Shown: positions 36,683 through 46,437 of the stretch, piece by piece
Position numbering within the stretch: the first letter of the stretch is position 1
How the letters are laid out: each line of letters opens with the position of its first letter
DNA from: Cupriavidus oxalaticus
GTDB lineage: Bacteria > Pseudomonadota > Gammaproteobacteria > Burkholderiales > Burkholderiaceae
Length of the DNA stretch: 64,000 nucleotides
Direction: 5' to 3'
NCBI RefSeq assembly: GCF_004768545.1
Contig: NZ_CP038634.1
Coordinates: forward strand, 992,001-1,056,000
The notes under the pieces: model-generated
What the model was told of the DNA's origin: nothing
The model's database searches: none
The model's input: only the letters and a program-made list of their open reading frames with translations
Program-made: the position numbers and the translations under genes

Positions 36683-37315
36683 CTAGTCGGCGTTCTGCCG
36701 GGCGTTGTGCGTGGTCAGGTAGCTCACCAGTCCGTCCACGCCGCCGCGCGCGACGATATCGGCGAACTGCTTGCGATACACCTCGATCAGCCACGCGCCC
36801 ATCATGTTGATGTCATAGATGCGCCAGCCGGCGGCGGTGCGCTGCAGCCGGTAGTCGATCTGCATCTCGTCGGCATTGTTGATCACGCGCGTCTGCACCA
36901 CCACGTCGGAGGCGTCGCTGCCGGCTTTGGACGGCTGGTAGCGGAACTTGACGTTCTGCTCGCGCAGCTGCGCCAGCGATACGGCGTAGCTGCGCACCAG
37001 CAGCGTCTCGAACTGCTCGTAGAGCTGCTTCTGCTGCTCGGGCGTCGCGCTGCGCCAGGCGCTGCCGACCGCCAGCCGCGTGGTGCGCCGGAAATCGGCA
37101 TAAGGCAGGAATTGCTTGCGCACGACCGCGGTGATCTTGGCGAGGTCGCCGGCGCGCGTGTCGGGGTTGGACTGGATCGTGCCGACCACGCCTTCGACCG
37201 CCGTCTGCACCAGCTTCTCGGGGCTGGCGCCGGGCTGGACCGCCTGGGCGTGCGCCGTTGCAACCATGACCACCGCCGCAAGCGGCACCAGGGGGAGCAA
37301 ACCGTAACTCTTCAT
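36683..37315 (-). CDS. hpnM: Hopanoid-associated MlaC/Ttg2D-family periplasmic protein HpnM
   Basis: A 210-residue secreted protein. The signal peptide ends near ATAHAQA. The body (residues about 30-205) is the MlaC-like lipid-carrier fold, with YADFRRTTRLAVGSAWRSATPEQQ, RRxxxYDINMMGAW...Y and the family's C-terminal helix. HpnM is thought to move hopanoids or lipids through the periplasm with HpnN. It is oppositely oriented to hpnN with a 175-bp shared control region. Confidence 0.9.
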   Translation of the reverse strand: MKSYGLLPLVPLAAVVMVATAHAQAVQPGASPEKLVQTAVEGVVGTIQSNPDTRAGDLAKITAVVRKQFLPYADFRRTTRLAVGSAWRSATPEQQKQLYEQFETLLVRSYAVSLAQLREQNVKFRYQPSKAGSDASDVVVQTRVINNADEMQIDYRLQRTAAGWRIYDINMMGAWLIEVYRKQFADIVARGGVDGLVSYLTTHNARQNAD

Positions 37316-37390
37316 GATCTCGTGCAGGAAGGACAGGGTGGCCGCGCGTGTGGCGCATGGCTGTCAGGCGCGGTTGGCAAGTGTGCGGCC

Positions 37391-37461
37391 AGTATAAGCG
37401 GAACACTCCTGCGCTGCTCCGCCCTGTATGCCGCATATGCCACGCCGCCAGCCGATATACT
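37391..37461. promoter_or_regulatory. Two divergent -10 elements between hpnM and hpnN
   Basis: TATACT occurs on the minus strand (37391-37396, as AGTATA on plus), facing hpnM, and on the plus strand (37456-37461), facing hpnN. No good -35 was found for either, so activators may be needed. Confidence 0.4.
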
Positions 37462-37490
37462 CGCGGTTCGTGCTCCTTCCGGATCCGCCC

Positions 37491-40133
37491 ATGCTGACTA
37501 CGCTGCTGACACGCATCGTCCGGCTCGCCACGGCCTGGCCCTGGCGGGTCATCATGCTGGCGGCATTGCTGAGCGCTGCGAGCGGCGTCTACGTCGCGCA
37601 CAACTTCGCGATCAACACCGACATCGGCCGCCTGCTCGAATCGGACGCGCCGTGGGCACAGCGCAATGCCGCCATCAATGCCGCCTTCCCGCAGCGCGGC
37701 CAGCTGCTCCTGGCGGTGGTCCAGGCGCCAGCCGCGGAGCTGGCAGATGCCGCCGCCGATGCGCTGGCCGAGGCATTGCGCCGCCAGCCGGCGCGCTTCA
37801 CCGCCGTCGTCCAGCCTGGCGGGGGAGCGTTCTTCGCACGCAACGGGCTGCTGTTCGCCAGTTCCGACGAAGTCCGCCAGCTGTCGCAGCAACTCGTGCA
37901 GGCGCGCCCGCTGGTCAGCGCGCTGGCGCACGACCCCACGCTGCGTGGCCTCTCCGATACCCTCACCACCACGCTGACGCTGCCGTTGCAGTTGGGCCAG
38001 GTCAAGCTTGGCGACATGGCCAAGCTGCTCGGCAGCAGCGCACAGGCACTGGACCAGGTGCTGGCCGGCAGGCCCGCGGCGCTGTCGTGGGCCGGACTGG
38101 TCGAAGACAGCCTCAAGCCCGGCCCCGGCGGCCATGCCTACAGCTACGTCGCCGTGAGCCCGGTGCTCGACTACAGCGACCTGCAGGCCGGCGCCGCGGC
38201 CTCGCGCGCGATCCGGCAGGCGGCCGCCGACCTGCAGCTGGCGCAGCGCTACCAGGCGACGGTGCGGCTGACCGGCCCGCAGGCGCTCGCCGACGATGAA
38301 TTTGCCTCGGTCAGCGACGGCGCCGCGCTCAACGGCGTGCTGACCGTACTGGTGGTGGTGCTGATCCTGTGGCTGGCGCTGCGTTCGGCGCGGCTGATCG
38401 TGGCCGTGCTGGCAAGCCTGTTCGCCGGGCTGGTGATCACTGCGGCGCTGGGACTGGCCATGGTGGGCGCGCTGAACATGATCTCGGTGGCGTTCGCGGT
38501 GCTGTTCGTCGGCCTCGGCGTGGACTTCGGCATCCAGTTCGGGGTGCGCTACCGCGCCGAGCGCCATGACCGCGACCACGCGGTCGAGGCGCTGGGAATG
38601 GCCGCGCACGCGGTCGGCGCGCCGCTTGCGCTGGCCGCGGCCGCGACCGCGGCGGCGTTCTTCTGCTTCCTGCCGACCGATTACCGCGGCGTGGCCGAGC
38701 TGGGCCTGATCGCCGGCGTCGGCATGATGATCGCGTTCGCCACCACCTTCACGCTGCTGCCGGCGCTGGTCTGCGTGCTGCGGCCCGGCGGCGAAGCCGA
38801 GGCGCCCGGCTTTGCCTGGCTGGCGCCGGCGGACCTGTTCTTCGAGCGCTACCGCAAGCCGGTGCTGCTGGTGACGCTGCTGGCCATCCTCGCCGGCGCG
38901 CCGCTGCTGCCGGGCCTGCGTTTCGATTTCGATCCGCTGCACCTGAAGGACCCGCAGTCCGAATCGATGGCGACGCTGCTGGCGCTGAAGGACGCGCCGC
39001 AGGCCGGCACCGAAAACGTGAGCGTGCTGGCGCCGTCGCTGCAGGCGGCGCGCGACAGCGCCGCCCGGCTCGCGGCCCTGCCCGAGGTGGCGCGCGCTGT
39101 CACGCTGCAGAGCTTTATCCCGGAAGACCAGCCGCCCAAGCTGCAGGCGATCGCGCAGGCGTCGGCCGCGCTGATGCCGGCGCTCACGCAGCCCACCGCC
39201 ACGCCCGCGAACGACACCGCCCGCGTCAATGCGCTGCGCAACGCGGCGCGCCAGCTCGCCATCGCCGCCGACGAGCATCCCGGCCCCGGCGCGGCCGAAG
39301 CGGCGCACCTGTCGGCCACGCTGAAGAAACTCGCCGGCGCCAACGCGGCCACGCGCGACCGCGCCGAGCGCGCGATCGCGCTGCCGCTGCAGCTGGCGCT
39401 GGCCCGGCTCAGGCTCGCGCTCAGCCCGCGCCCGGTCAGCCGCGAGACACTGCCGCCTGAACTGGTGCGCGACTGGGTCACGCCCGATGGCCGCGCGCTG
39501 GTCAGCATCAGCCCGAAGTTGCCGCCGGCCGGCAGCGCGCAGCGAGAGGCCGCGCTGGACCGCTTTATCGCCGCGGTGCAGCGCGCCGAGCCTGCCGCCA
39601 CCGGCGGGCCCATCGCCGTGCGCGGCTCGGCCAACACCATCATGACGGCATTCGGGCAGGCCGGCGCCTGGGCGGTGCTGTCGATCACGCTGCTGCTGTG
39701 GATCACGCTGCGCCGCTTCGGCGACGTGCTGCGCACGCTGGTGCCGCTGCTGGTGTCGGCCATCGTCACGCTGGAGCTGTGCGTGCTGTTCGGCATTGCG
39801 CTGAACTTTGCCAACGTGATCGCGCTGCCGCTGCTGCTGGGCATCGGCGTGGCCTTCAAGATCTATTACGTGATCGCCTGGCGGCACGGCAAGACCAAGC
39901 TGCTGCAATCGAGCCTGACGCATGCGGTGCTGTACAGCGCCGCCACCACCGCCACCGCCTTCGGCAGCCTGTGGCTGTCGCACCATCCCGGCACCGCCAG
40001 CATGGGCAAGCTGCTGGCGCTGGCACTGGTATGCACGCTGGTGGGCGCGGTGTTCTTCCAGCCGATCCTGATGGGCCGCCCGCGCGAAGAGGCGCAGCCC
40101 GGCCACGACAAAACCGCCGCGCCTTCGCCCTGA
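37491..40133 (+). CDS. hpnN: MMPL/RND-type hopanoid transporter HpnN
   Basis: An 880-residue inner-membrane protein built of two repeats, each with a large periplasmic loop and about five to six helices. TM1 is at about residues 15-35. Segments such as [24 protein letters not shown] with the conserved Asp and [28 protein letters not shown] are typical of HpnN and the MMPL family. HpnN moves hopanoids from the inner to the outer membrane. The start is ATG 37491; an in-frame extension upstream is not supported. The mlaA gene follows after 32 bp. Confidence 0.92.
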   Translation: MLTTLLTRIVRLATAWPWRVIMLAALLSAASGVYVAHNFAINTDIGRLLESDAPWAQRNAAINAAFPQRGQLLLAVVQAPAAELADAAADALAEALRRQPARFTAVVQPGGGAFFARNGLLFASSDEVRQLSQQLVQARPLVSALAHDPTLRGLSDTLTTTLTLPLQLGQVKLGDMAKLLGSSAQALDQVLAGRPAALSWAGLVEDSLKPGPGGHAYSYVAVSPVLDYSDLQAGAAASRAIRQAAADLQLAQRYQATVRLTGPQALADDEFASVSDGAALNGVLTVLVVVLILWLALRSARLIVAVLASLFAGLVITAALGLAMVGALNMISVAFAVLFVGLGVDFGIQFGVRYRAERHDRDHAVEALGMAAHAVGAPLALAAAATAAAFFCFLPTDYRGVAELGLIAGVGMMIAFATTFTLLPALVCVLRPGGEAEAPGFAWLAPADLFFERYRKPVLLVTLLAILAGAPLLPGLRFDFDPLHLKDPQSESMATLLALKDAPQAGTENVSVLAPSLQAARDSAARLAALPEVARAVTLQSFIPEDQPPKLQAIAQASAALMPALTQPTATPANDTARVNALRNAARQLAIAADEHPGPGAAEAAHLSATLKKLAGANAATRDRAERAIALPLQLALARLRLALSPRPVSRETLPPELVRDWVTPDGRALVSISPKLPPAGSAQREAALDRFIAAVQRAEPAATGGPIAVRGSANTIMTAFGQAGAWAVLSITLLLWITLRRFGDVLRTLVPLLVSAIVTLELCVLFGIALNFANVIALPLLLGIGVAFKIYYVIAWRHGKTKLLQSSLTHAVLYSAATTATAFGSLWLSHHPGTASMGKLLALALVCTLVGAVFFQPILMGRPREEAQPGHDKTAAPSP

Positions 40134-40165
40134 GCCGTCCCGACTTCCCGCACCTTTTTCGTACG

Positions 40166-41014
40166 ATGCCTTTCCGCACCCGCCCGCGCGCGCCTGCCAT
40201 TTCCCTTGCCGCCATCGCCGCCGCGGCCCTGCTCGCCGGCTGCGCCACCGGCCCGCAGGCCAACCCCGACGATCCGCTCGAACCGATGAACCGCGCCGTG
40301 TTCAAGGTCAACGACAAGCTCGACCAGTACGTGGCCAAGCCGGTCGCGCAGGGCTACAAGGCGGTCACGCCGGAGCCCGTTCGCACCGCCGTCACCAACT
40401 TCTTCTCGAATCTCGCCGACGTCGGCAACTTTGCCAACAACCTGCTGCAGGGCAAGGGCGTGGCGGCGGCCGAAAGCTTTATGCGGGTCGCGGTCAATTC
40501 CGTGCTCGGGCTGGGCGGGCTGATCGATATCGCCACGCCGGCCGGGCTGGAAAAGCGTTCGCAGGATTTCGGCCTGACGCTGGGCACGTGGGGCGTGCCG
40601 TCGGGGCCCTACCTGGTGCTGCCGTTGTTCGGTCCGAGTTCGTTCCGCGACGGCGTGGGCCTGTATGTGAATTTCCAGTTCGATCCCATCACCTATGCCG
40701 AACCGGCGGTACGGAATTCGCTGTTTGCCGCCAACGTGGTCGACGTGCGCACCAACCTGCTGGGCGCGACCGACCTGCTGTCGCTGGCGGCGCTGGACAA
40801 GTATGCGTTCGTGCGTGACGCGTACCTGCAGCGCAGGCGCTACCTGCTGGGGGAAAACACGGCGCTGCCCGACTATGGCGACGAGGACGACCTGGACAAC
40901 GCGGACAACGCGAGCGGCAAGGGCGACAACCAGGACAACAAGGACAGCAAGGACAGCAAGCCTGCCGCGCCGGCCGCTGCGCCGACGCCGACGCAGCCGG
41001 TGGCGCCGCGCTGA
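40166..41014 (+). CDS. mlaA: Outer-membrane lipoprotein MlaA (VacJ)
   Basis: A 282-residue lipoprotein with lipobox LAGC (Cys26). The body has DDPLEPMNRAVFKVNDKLD, the MlaA N-terminal signature, and AGLEKRSQDFGLTLGTWGVPSGPYLVLPLFGPSS, its central motif. MlaA removes mislocalised phospholipids from the outer leaflet. A low-complexity Asp/Asn/Lys tail (about residues 245-270) is unusual. It sits directly after hpnN and close to the MlaC-like hpnM, which couples phospholipid and hopanoid trafficking genes. Confidence 0.92.
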   Translation: MPFRTRPRAPAISLAAIAAAALLAGCATGPQANPDDPLEPMNRAVFKVNDKLDQYVAKPVAQGYKAVTPEPVRTAVTNFFSNLADVGNFANNLLQGKGVAAAESFMRVAVNSVLGLGGLIDIATPAGLEKRSQDFGLTLGTWGVPSGPYLVLPLFGPSSFRDGVGLYVNFQFDPITYAEPAVRNSLFAANVVDVRTNLLGATDLLSLAALDKYAFVRDAYLQRRRYLLGENTALPDYGDEDDLDNADNASGKGDNQDNKDSKDSKPAAPAAAPTPTQPVAPR

Positions 41015-41033
41015 GGCGGCGCCTGCGCCCGGA

Positions 41034-41483
41034 TCAGCTGCCGATACCGAGCAGCACCACCTCGAACGTCAGCGTCGCGTTCGGCGGAATCGTGCCCGGC
41101 ACGCCGCGCGCGCCATAGGCGGTCGAGGCCGGGCAGGTCAATTTGGCCTTGCCGCCCACCTGCATCGCCTGCACGCCTTCGGTCCAGCACGGGATCACGC
41201 GGTTGAGCGGGAACGAAATCGGCTGGCCGCGCTTGTACGAGCTGTCGAACTCGGTGCCGTCGGCGAGCGTGCCGCGGTAGTGGACCTGTACCGTGTCGGT
41301 GTCCTTGGGCGAGGGGCCGGTGCCCTTGACCAGGTGCTGGATGGTCATGCCCGAAGGCAGCGCCTGCGGCGCCGCGGGGGCGGCGGGGGCGGCCGGGGTG
41401 GATGCAGCCGGCCCCGCCGCCATGGCAGAGGCAGCGGCGCAGGCCAGAGTCAGGGATCCGACAAAAAGCGCGAGAGTTTTCAT
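41034..41483 (-). CDS. Secreted FKBP-type peptidyl-prolyl isomerase
   Basis: A 149-residue FKBP. A Sec signal (LFVGSLTLACAAASAMA) and an Ala/Pro linker precede a C-terminal FKBP domain with VQVHYRGTLADGTEFDSS, PCWTEGVQAMQVGGKAKL and YGARGVPGTIPPNATLTFEV. The hallmark IPPNA-type loop reads GTIPPNATL. Start ATG 41483 is preferred to 41495 because the signal peptide begins there. Convergent with mlaA, 20 bp apart. It may fold outer-membrane or periplasmic proteins. Confidence 0.9.
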   Translation of the reverse strand: MKTLALFVGSLTLACAAASAMAAGPAASTPAAPAAPAAPQALPSGMTIQHLVKGTGPSPKDTDTVQVHYRGTLADGTEFDSSYKRGQPISFPLNRVIPCWTEGVQAMQVGGKAKLTCPASTAYGARGVPGTIPPNATLTFEVVLLGIGS

Positions 41484-41701
41484 GGGAAAGGCCATCGTGT
41501 TGTCGTGATTGGGATGCGGCAGTGTAACTTAGGCGGGCATCCCCTCGGCGCGCCAGCGCCCGATGGCGCACAGGCGGGTTGCGCCATGCGGCGTATGCGG
41601 CGTATGCGCCGGATTGCGACACAGGGCCCGTTGCATGCCCCGTTTTGCGGTCTACGATGATTCTGACAGTCCCGGCGCGGCCGGGCCGCACGGAGGATGC
41701 C

Positions 41702-43027
41702 ATGGCATTGACGGACTCAAGGGATCTCGCGGTCACCACCCAAAACGCCCGCTCGGTCGAGCTGTACGAGACGGCATTGCGACTGCTGAACGGCTACTAC
41801 GGCGACCCGCTCGGCGTCATCGACGCCGCGCTCGACGCCGATCCCGGCTTCGCCATGGGCCATGCCTTGCGCGCCGGCCTGATGCTGACCGCCGGCGACG
41901 GCACCGCCGAGCCCATGCTGCGCGACAGCGTGGAAGCCGGCGAGGCGCTGGGCGGGCTGAACGAGCGCGAGCAGCGCCACCTGGCCGCGGCGCGCGCGTG
42001 GCTGGACGGCGAGTTTGAGCGCTCGCTGCGGCTGTACGGCGATATCGTGGTCGACTATCCGCGCGACCTGCTGGCGATCCAGGTGGCGCACCTGGGCGAC
42101 TTCCTGCTGGGGCAGTCGTCGATGCTGCGCGACCGCATCTCGCAGGTGCTCCCGCACTGGGACGAAGGCATGCCGGGCTACGGCTACCTGCTCGGCATGC
42201 ATGCGTTCGGGCTGGAAGAAACCCAGCTCTACGGCCGCGCCGAGGAAAGCGGCCGGCGCGCGCTGGAACTGAACCCGCGCGACCCGTGGGCGGTGCACGC
42301 GGTGGCGCACGTGATGGAGATGCAGGGGCGGCTCGACGACGGCATCGCCTGGCTGAATGCACGCCGCGACGACTGGTCCGAGGACAACATGCTGGCCGTG
42401 CACAACTGGTGGCACCTGGCATTGTTCCAGCTCGAAGCGGGCAACACCGACGACGTGCTGGCACTGTACGACCACGAGATCAGCCGCCCGGCGCCGGCGA
42501 TCGCGCTGGACCTGGTGGATGCCTCCGCGCTGCTGTGGCGGCTGCGCCTGCGTGGCGTCGACGTAGGCACGCGCTGGCAGCCCGTGGCGGACGACTGGCT
42601 GGGCCGCGGCGCGGCCGGATACTACGCCTTCAACGACGTCCACGCCGTGATGGCGAGCCTGGGCGCGCACCGGCCGGCGGCCGTCGACCAGTTGCGGGCC
42701 GCGCTCGAGCGCGCCGCGCTGGGCAACGGCACCAACGCCATGATGGCGCGTGACGTGGGACTCCCCGTTGCCGATGCGCTGATCGCGTTCGAGCAGGGCG
42801 ACTACACCGGGGCGATCGACCTGCTGCTGCCGGTGCGGCTGATCGCCCATCGCTTCGGCGGCAGCCATGCGCAGCGCGACGTGATCGGCCTGACGCTGCT
42901 CGAGTCGGCACTGCGTGCCGGCCGCCGCAACCTGGCGATTGCGCTGACTGCCGAGCGTGCCGCGCTCAGGCCCGTGAGCCCGAGCCTGCACCGGCTGGTG
43001 CAGCGCGCGGACAGCTGCCGGCCATGA
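41702..43027 (+). CDS. TTC38-like tetratricopeptide repeat protein
   Basis: A 441-residue cytoplasmic protein resembling the eukaryotic TTC38 family found in many proteobacteria. Helical repeats run through the length, with PRDPWAVHAVAHVMEMQGRLDDGIAWL and NMLAVHNWWHLALFQLEAGNTDDVLALYDHEI as the most conserved segments. GGAGGATGCC precedes the ATG at 41702. A short tandem repeat (gcggcgtat, about 41586-41604) lies upstream. The function is unknown. Confidence 0.85.
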   Translation: MALTDSRDLAVTTQNARSVELYETALRLLNGYYGDPLGVIDAALDADPGFAMGHALRAGLMLTAGDGTAEPMLRDSVEAGEALGGLNEREQRHLAAARAWLDGEFERSLRLYGDIVVDYPRDLLAIQVAHLGDFLLGQSSMLRDRISQVLPHWDEGMPGYGYLLGMHAFGLEETQLYGRAEESGRRALELNPRDPWAVHAVAHVMEMQGRLDDGIAWLNARRDDWSEDNMLAVHNWWHLALFQLEAGNTDDVLALYDHEISRPAPAIALDLVDASALLWRLRLRGVDVGTRWQPVADDWLGRGAAGYYAFNDVHAVMASLGAHRPAAVDQLRAALERAALGNGTNAMMARDVGLPVADALIAFEQGDYTGAIDLLLPVRLIAHRFGGSHAQRDVIGLTLLESALRAGRRNLAIALTAERAALRPVSPSLHRLVQRADSCRP

Positions 43028-43140
43028 TGTGGCCCCATAAAGCGGACCCGCGAGGCGGCCCAGCGCCGCCTATACTGCACCTGACCGCACCTGGCCGCAC
43101 CCGAGCGCCCCCGACCCAGCACCTGACCGGAGACCGCCCC

Positions 43141-43503
43141 ATGCCGAACCGCTTCCGCTCGCTGATGCTCGCCGCCAGCGCCACGCTGGCGCTGGCCGCT
43201 GTACCCGCCCTGGCCCACCACGGCTGGTCGACCTACGACGAGACCAAGCCCCTGACGCTGACCGGCAAGATCGTCGAGAGCCACTACGAGAACCCGCACG
43301 CGCATATCCGCATCGATGCGGGCGGCAAGCGCTGGCTGGCGATCCTTGCGCCGGTGTCGCGCATGGAAGCGCGCGGCGCCACCGCCGACAAGGTCGCCGT
43401 GGGCCGCGAGGTCACGCTGGTCGGCTACGCCAGCAAGGACAAGGCCGACGAGCTGCGCGCCGAGCGCATCACCGTGGACGGCAAGACCGTCGAGCTGCGC
43501 TGA
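43141..43503 (+). CDS. DUF6152 protein, exported
   Basis: A 120-residue protein with a signal peptide ending in ALAAVPALA, then HHGWSTYDETKPLTLTGKIVESHYENPHAHIRI. The HHGW start of the mature form and the histidine-rich motif are characteristic of DUF6152, sometimes adjacent to copper genes. The ATG 43141 is used. It is 15 bp ahead of a DUF6644 gene, forming an apparent operon next to copD. Confidence 0.78.
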   Translation: MPNRFRSLMLAASATLALAAVPALAHHGWSTYDETKPLTLTGKIVESHYENPHAHIRIDAGGKRWLAILAPVSRMEARGATADKVAVGREVTLVGYASKDKADELRAERITVDGKTVELR

Positions 43504-43518
43504 GCCGCCACGCGCGCC

Positions 43519-44031
43519 ATGGCGGCACTGCTGGCGCAATGGAGCGAATGGGCCGCCGGGCTGGCACGGCTGCCGTTCGCTGCCGCGTTGCGCTCCTCCC
43601 CGTGGGCCTACCCGGCGGTGGAAATCGTCCATCTCGCCGGCATGGCGCTGCTGTTCGGCTCCATCGTCGTGGTTGACATGCGCCTGGCCGGGCTCGGGCG
43701 CCGGCTGCCGGTCAGCCTGCTGCTGCGCCATGCACTGCCGTTCACGGTAGCGGCCTTTATCGCCGTCGCCGCCAGCGGCGTGCTGCTGTTCATGGCGCAC
43801 GCGGACGAGCTGGCCACCAATCCCGCCTTCCTGGCCAAGCTGTGCCTGGTCGCGCTGGCGCTGCTCAACGTCGCGTGGTTCCACACCGTGCCGTACCGGC
43901 GGCTGCATGACAGCCGGCTCGGCTGGGACGTTGAGCGCGCGCCGCCGGCCGGCGCGCGCATCAGTGCCATCGTGTCGGTGGTGATGTGGGTGCTGGTGAT
44001 CTGTGCCGGACGCCTGATCGCCTACGTCTGA
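43519..44031 (+). CDS. DUF6644 membrane protein
   Basis: A 170-residue protein with about four hydrophobic helices (VEIVHLAGMALLFGSIVVVDMRL, FTVAAFIAVAASGVLLFM, FLAKLCLVALALLNVAWFH, AIVSVVMWVLVICAGRLIAY). The His residues on helices, such as EIVHLAG, are compatible with haem or metal binding, but that is inference. It is co-transcribed with the DUF6152 gene and convergent with copD. Confidence 0.75.
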   Translation: MAALLAQWSEWAAGLARLPFAAALRSSPWAYPAVEIVHLAGMALLFGSIVVVDMRLAGLGRRLPVSLLLRHALPFTVAAFIAVAASGVLLFMAHADELATNPAFLAKLCLVALALLNVAWFHTVPYRRLHDSRLGWDVERAPPAGARISAIVSVVMWVLVICAGRLIAYV

Positions 44032-44056
44032 GGGGACGCACCGCGCGCCGGCTGAA

Positions 44057-44980
44057 TCAGCTCATTGCGGGCGACAGCGTGCCCAGAGCCGCGACCAGCG
44101 CCAGCACCGCCGTGCCCGCAGCCGCTTCCAGCGCCACGCTGCGCCGCAGCGCGCGCGCCGCCATGGCGGCCTGGCCCGTGCGCAAGGCCTGCGCCAGCCG
44201 CGGGGCGTGGCGGAAGCGGTTGGCCGCGGCCAGCGCCAGCATCGCCATGAACAACGCGAGCTTGGCGGCCAGCAAGCCACCGTATGCGGTGGCCGAGAAG
44301 TCCGGCAGCGCGGCACCGACGATGAAGCCGTAGTTCAGTACGCCGGTCAGCACCAGCGTGACGACAATGCCGGTGCCGAGTCGGGCGAAGCCGTTGGCCG
44401 TGCGGCTGAGCAGCGACAGCGCGGCGGGATCGGATCCGGGCCGTGCCCGCGACAGCAGCACGAAGGCGGCCAGCGCACCAGCCCACGCACCCGCGGCAAG
44501 CAAGTGCGCCGCATCGGCGGCCAGGTGCACATAATGGCCAATCCCCTCGCTCATCGCGCCGTGGCCGGCCCAGGGCTGCGCTGCCAGCGCCACCGCCGAC
44601 AGCGTCGCCAGCGATACGGCCTGCGCCACGGGCCGCGCGCGCAGCACCAGCACGGCGGGCAGGCACAGCACCAGCGCTGCCACGCGCACCGACCAGGCGA
44701 GGCCGTACGCCGTGCCGGTCAGGATCATGGCGAAGACCTCGCGGTCCAATGCGGCATACGACGCCGCGCCGCTCATCGTCCTGGCCATCACCACCAGCCC
44801 GGCCAGCGACAGCACGATGCCGGCCAGTGCGCAACCGAGCGCAATGACACGGCACTGCGTGGCGAAGCGCGCACCGTGTTCATCGCGCCGCAGCGCAGCC
44901 AGGCAGAACAGCGGCAGGCCGAACGCCAGGCCCAGGACGACATAGAGCGCCAGGCGCAGCACCACGGCGAGCCAGTCCAT
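44057..44980 (-). CDS. copD: Copper resistance membrane protein CopD
   Basis: A 307-residue inner-membrane protein with eight predicted helices and the CopD/PcoD domain in the C-terminal half (with DAAHLLAAGAWAGALAAFVLLSR and RTANGFARLGTGIVVTLVLTGVLNYGFIV). It is the last gene of copABCD, starting 9 bp after copC. CopD is proposed to take periplasmic copper, delivered by CopC, into the cytoplasm. Confidence 0.9.
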   Translation of the reverse strand: MDWLAVVLRLALYVVLGLAFGLPLFCLAALRRDEHGARFATQCRVIALGCALAGIVLSLAGLVVMARTMSGAASYAALDREVFAMILTGTAYGLAWSVRVAALVLCLPAVLVLRARPVAQAVSLATLSAVALAAQPWAGHGAMSEGIGHYVHLAADAAHLLAAGAWAGALAAFVLLSRARPGSDPAALSLLSRTANGFARLGTGIVVTLVLTGVLNYGFIVGAALPDFSATAYGGLLAAKLALFMAMLALAAANRFRHAPRLAQALRTGQAAMAARALRRSVALEAAAGTAVLALVAALGTLSPAMS

Positions 44981-44989
44981 CGCTCGCGA

Positions 44990-45385
44990 TCACTTGACGG
45001 TGAAGGAGAAATTGCCGGTGACGGGATGCGTGTCGGCCGACACGGCGCGCCATTCGACACGGTAGCTGCCCGCGGGCAGCGGCTGCGCCGGCGTGATCAC
45101 CATGGCCTTGGGGTCGCTGCTGGCGGACACCCTGACGGCCATCTTCATCGGCGCATGGCTGGCCATGCCGGGCATGCCGGTCATCACCAGGTTGGCGCCG
45201 GAAAACTGCGTGACGAGGTCTTCCGAGAAGGTCAGCTCGATCTTCTGCGGCGCGGCCACCTCGGCCTTGTCGGCGGGCGAGGACGTGACCAGCCTCGGAT
45301 GGGCAAGGGCTGCGCTGCTGGCCAGCGCGGCGGCCGCGGCGGCCGCGGCGGCAATGGTGGCGATCAGGGGGCGCTTGATTCGCAT
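44990..45385 (-). CDS. copC: Periplasmic copper-binding protein CopC
   Basis: A 131-residue secreted protein. The signal ends in SSAALA and the mature form starts with His (HPRLVTSSPADKAEV), whose N-terminal amine and His side chain bind Cu(II) in this family. A Met-containing segment (MTGMPGMASHAPMKM) for Cu(I) and the late DTHPVTGNFSFTV motif are present. The ATG at 45385 follows GGAG; a longer start at 45439 would spoil the signal peptide. Confidence 0.93.
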   Translation of the reverse strand: MRIKRPLIATIAAAAAAAAALASSAALAHPRLVTSSPADKAEVAAPQKIELTFSEDLVTQFSGANLVMTGMPGMASHAPMKMAVRVSASSDPKAMVITPAQPLPAGSYRVEWRAVSADTHPVTGNFSFTVK

Positions 45386-45429
45386 GGCTGTGCTCCGTAT
45401 TGGTAGTAAGAAAGAAAAATGGCGGCCGC

Positions 45430-46437
45430 TCAGAACCACATGCGCACGCCGGCCACGAAGCGCGTCTCGCCGGCGCGGCCGCCGGAGGTACGGATCATGT
45501 CCGCCGTGTTGCCGAAGGCCTGGTAGCGCTCGACGCCGATATACGGCGCGAACTGCCGGCTGATCTCATAGCGCAGGCGCACGCCCACGGTGCCGCTGGA
45601 CAGGCCGCTGCCGATGCCGGTCTCGGGGTCGTTCTTGCCGTACAGGTTCGCTTCGATGCGCGGCTGCAGGATCAGGCGCTGCGTCAGCAGCAACTCGTAC
45701 TCGGCGGCAAGCCGCAACGCGGTGCGGCCGCTGGTGCCGAGGTAGGCGGTGGCGTCGACCTCGAACCAGTACGGCGCCAGCCCCTGGATGCCGAATGCCA
45801 GCCAGTTGCGCGCGGGCCGGCCGCTGCCGGCATCGTTGCGCAGGCCCAGCTGGGTATCCCAGTAGGTGGCCACGGCATGGCCCCACAGCAGTTCGGTGCG
45901 GGCGTCATGCATCTTTCCCTTGGCGGCCTCGCCTTCGGCCTTCAGCACGAGCTTGTCGTAGCTGTTGCCGAACCACGCCTGCGCCTCGTAGGCCGCGGCG
46001 TTTTCGCCGCTGGCGTGCGCCCACTCCAGTCGGTCGACCAGCACGGAAGCGAACAGGTGCTCGTCGGCCATCACCAGCTGGCGCTTGTCGCCCAGCGCGT
46101 ACTTGCCGACGCCGAGCTGGTAGCCGCCGGAATACGCGTTCGGATCGCGCGCATCGGGCGGGGCGCTGCCGCCCTGCATCTTCATGTCGCCGTGATCCAT
46201 CGCGCCGGATTGCTGCATCGGCTGCATGGGTTCCATGGGCTGCATCGGTTCCATGGGCTGCATCGGTTCCATGTCTTGCGTCGGGGAGGTGTCCTGCGCC
46301 GGCACACCATGGCCCTGGTGGCCCGCGTGCGGATCCTGCGCCGACGCGGCGCCCATCGCGGCCAATGCCAGCACGGCGGCCACGACATGGGTGGCTGGCC
46401 TGGCCAGCGAACGGGAAGCCTTCTTCATTGCCGTCAT
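45430..46437 (-). CDS. copB: Outer-membrane copper resistance protein CopB
   Basis: A 335-residue protein with a signal peptide (VVAAVLALAAMGAASA), a Met/Gln/His-rich segment made of three MEPMQP repeats (an 18-bp DNA repeat), and an outer-membrane barrel ending in GVRMWF. CopB holds copper in the outer membrane. The ATG at 46437 overlaps the copA stop by one base (TGATG), so translation is coupled. Confidence 0.92.
   Translation of the reverse strand: MTAMKKASRSLARPATHVVAAVLALAAMGAASAQDPHAGHQGHGVPAQDTSPTQDMEPMQPMEPMQPMEPMQPMQQSGAMDHGDMKMQGGSAPPDARDPNAYSGGYQLGVGKYALGDKRQLVMADEHLFASVLVDRLEWAHASGENAAAYEAQAWFGNSYDKLVLKAEGEAAKGKMHDARTELLWGHAVATYWDTQLGLRNDAGSGRPARNWLAFGIQGLAPYWFEVDATAYLGTSGRTALRLAAEYELLLTQRLILQPRIEANLYGKNDPETGIGSGLSSGTVGVRLRYEISRQFAPYIGVERYQAFGNTADMIRTSGGRAGETRFVAGVRMWF

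Noticed and set aside
36813..40106. A 1097-codon open frame on the minus strand across hpnM and hpnN
   Set aside because: It is antisense to hpnN, rich in Arg/Gln/His/Gly repeats and without domains; this is expected in GC-rich DNA when the real gene has G/C third positions.
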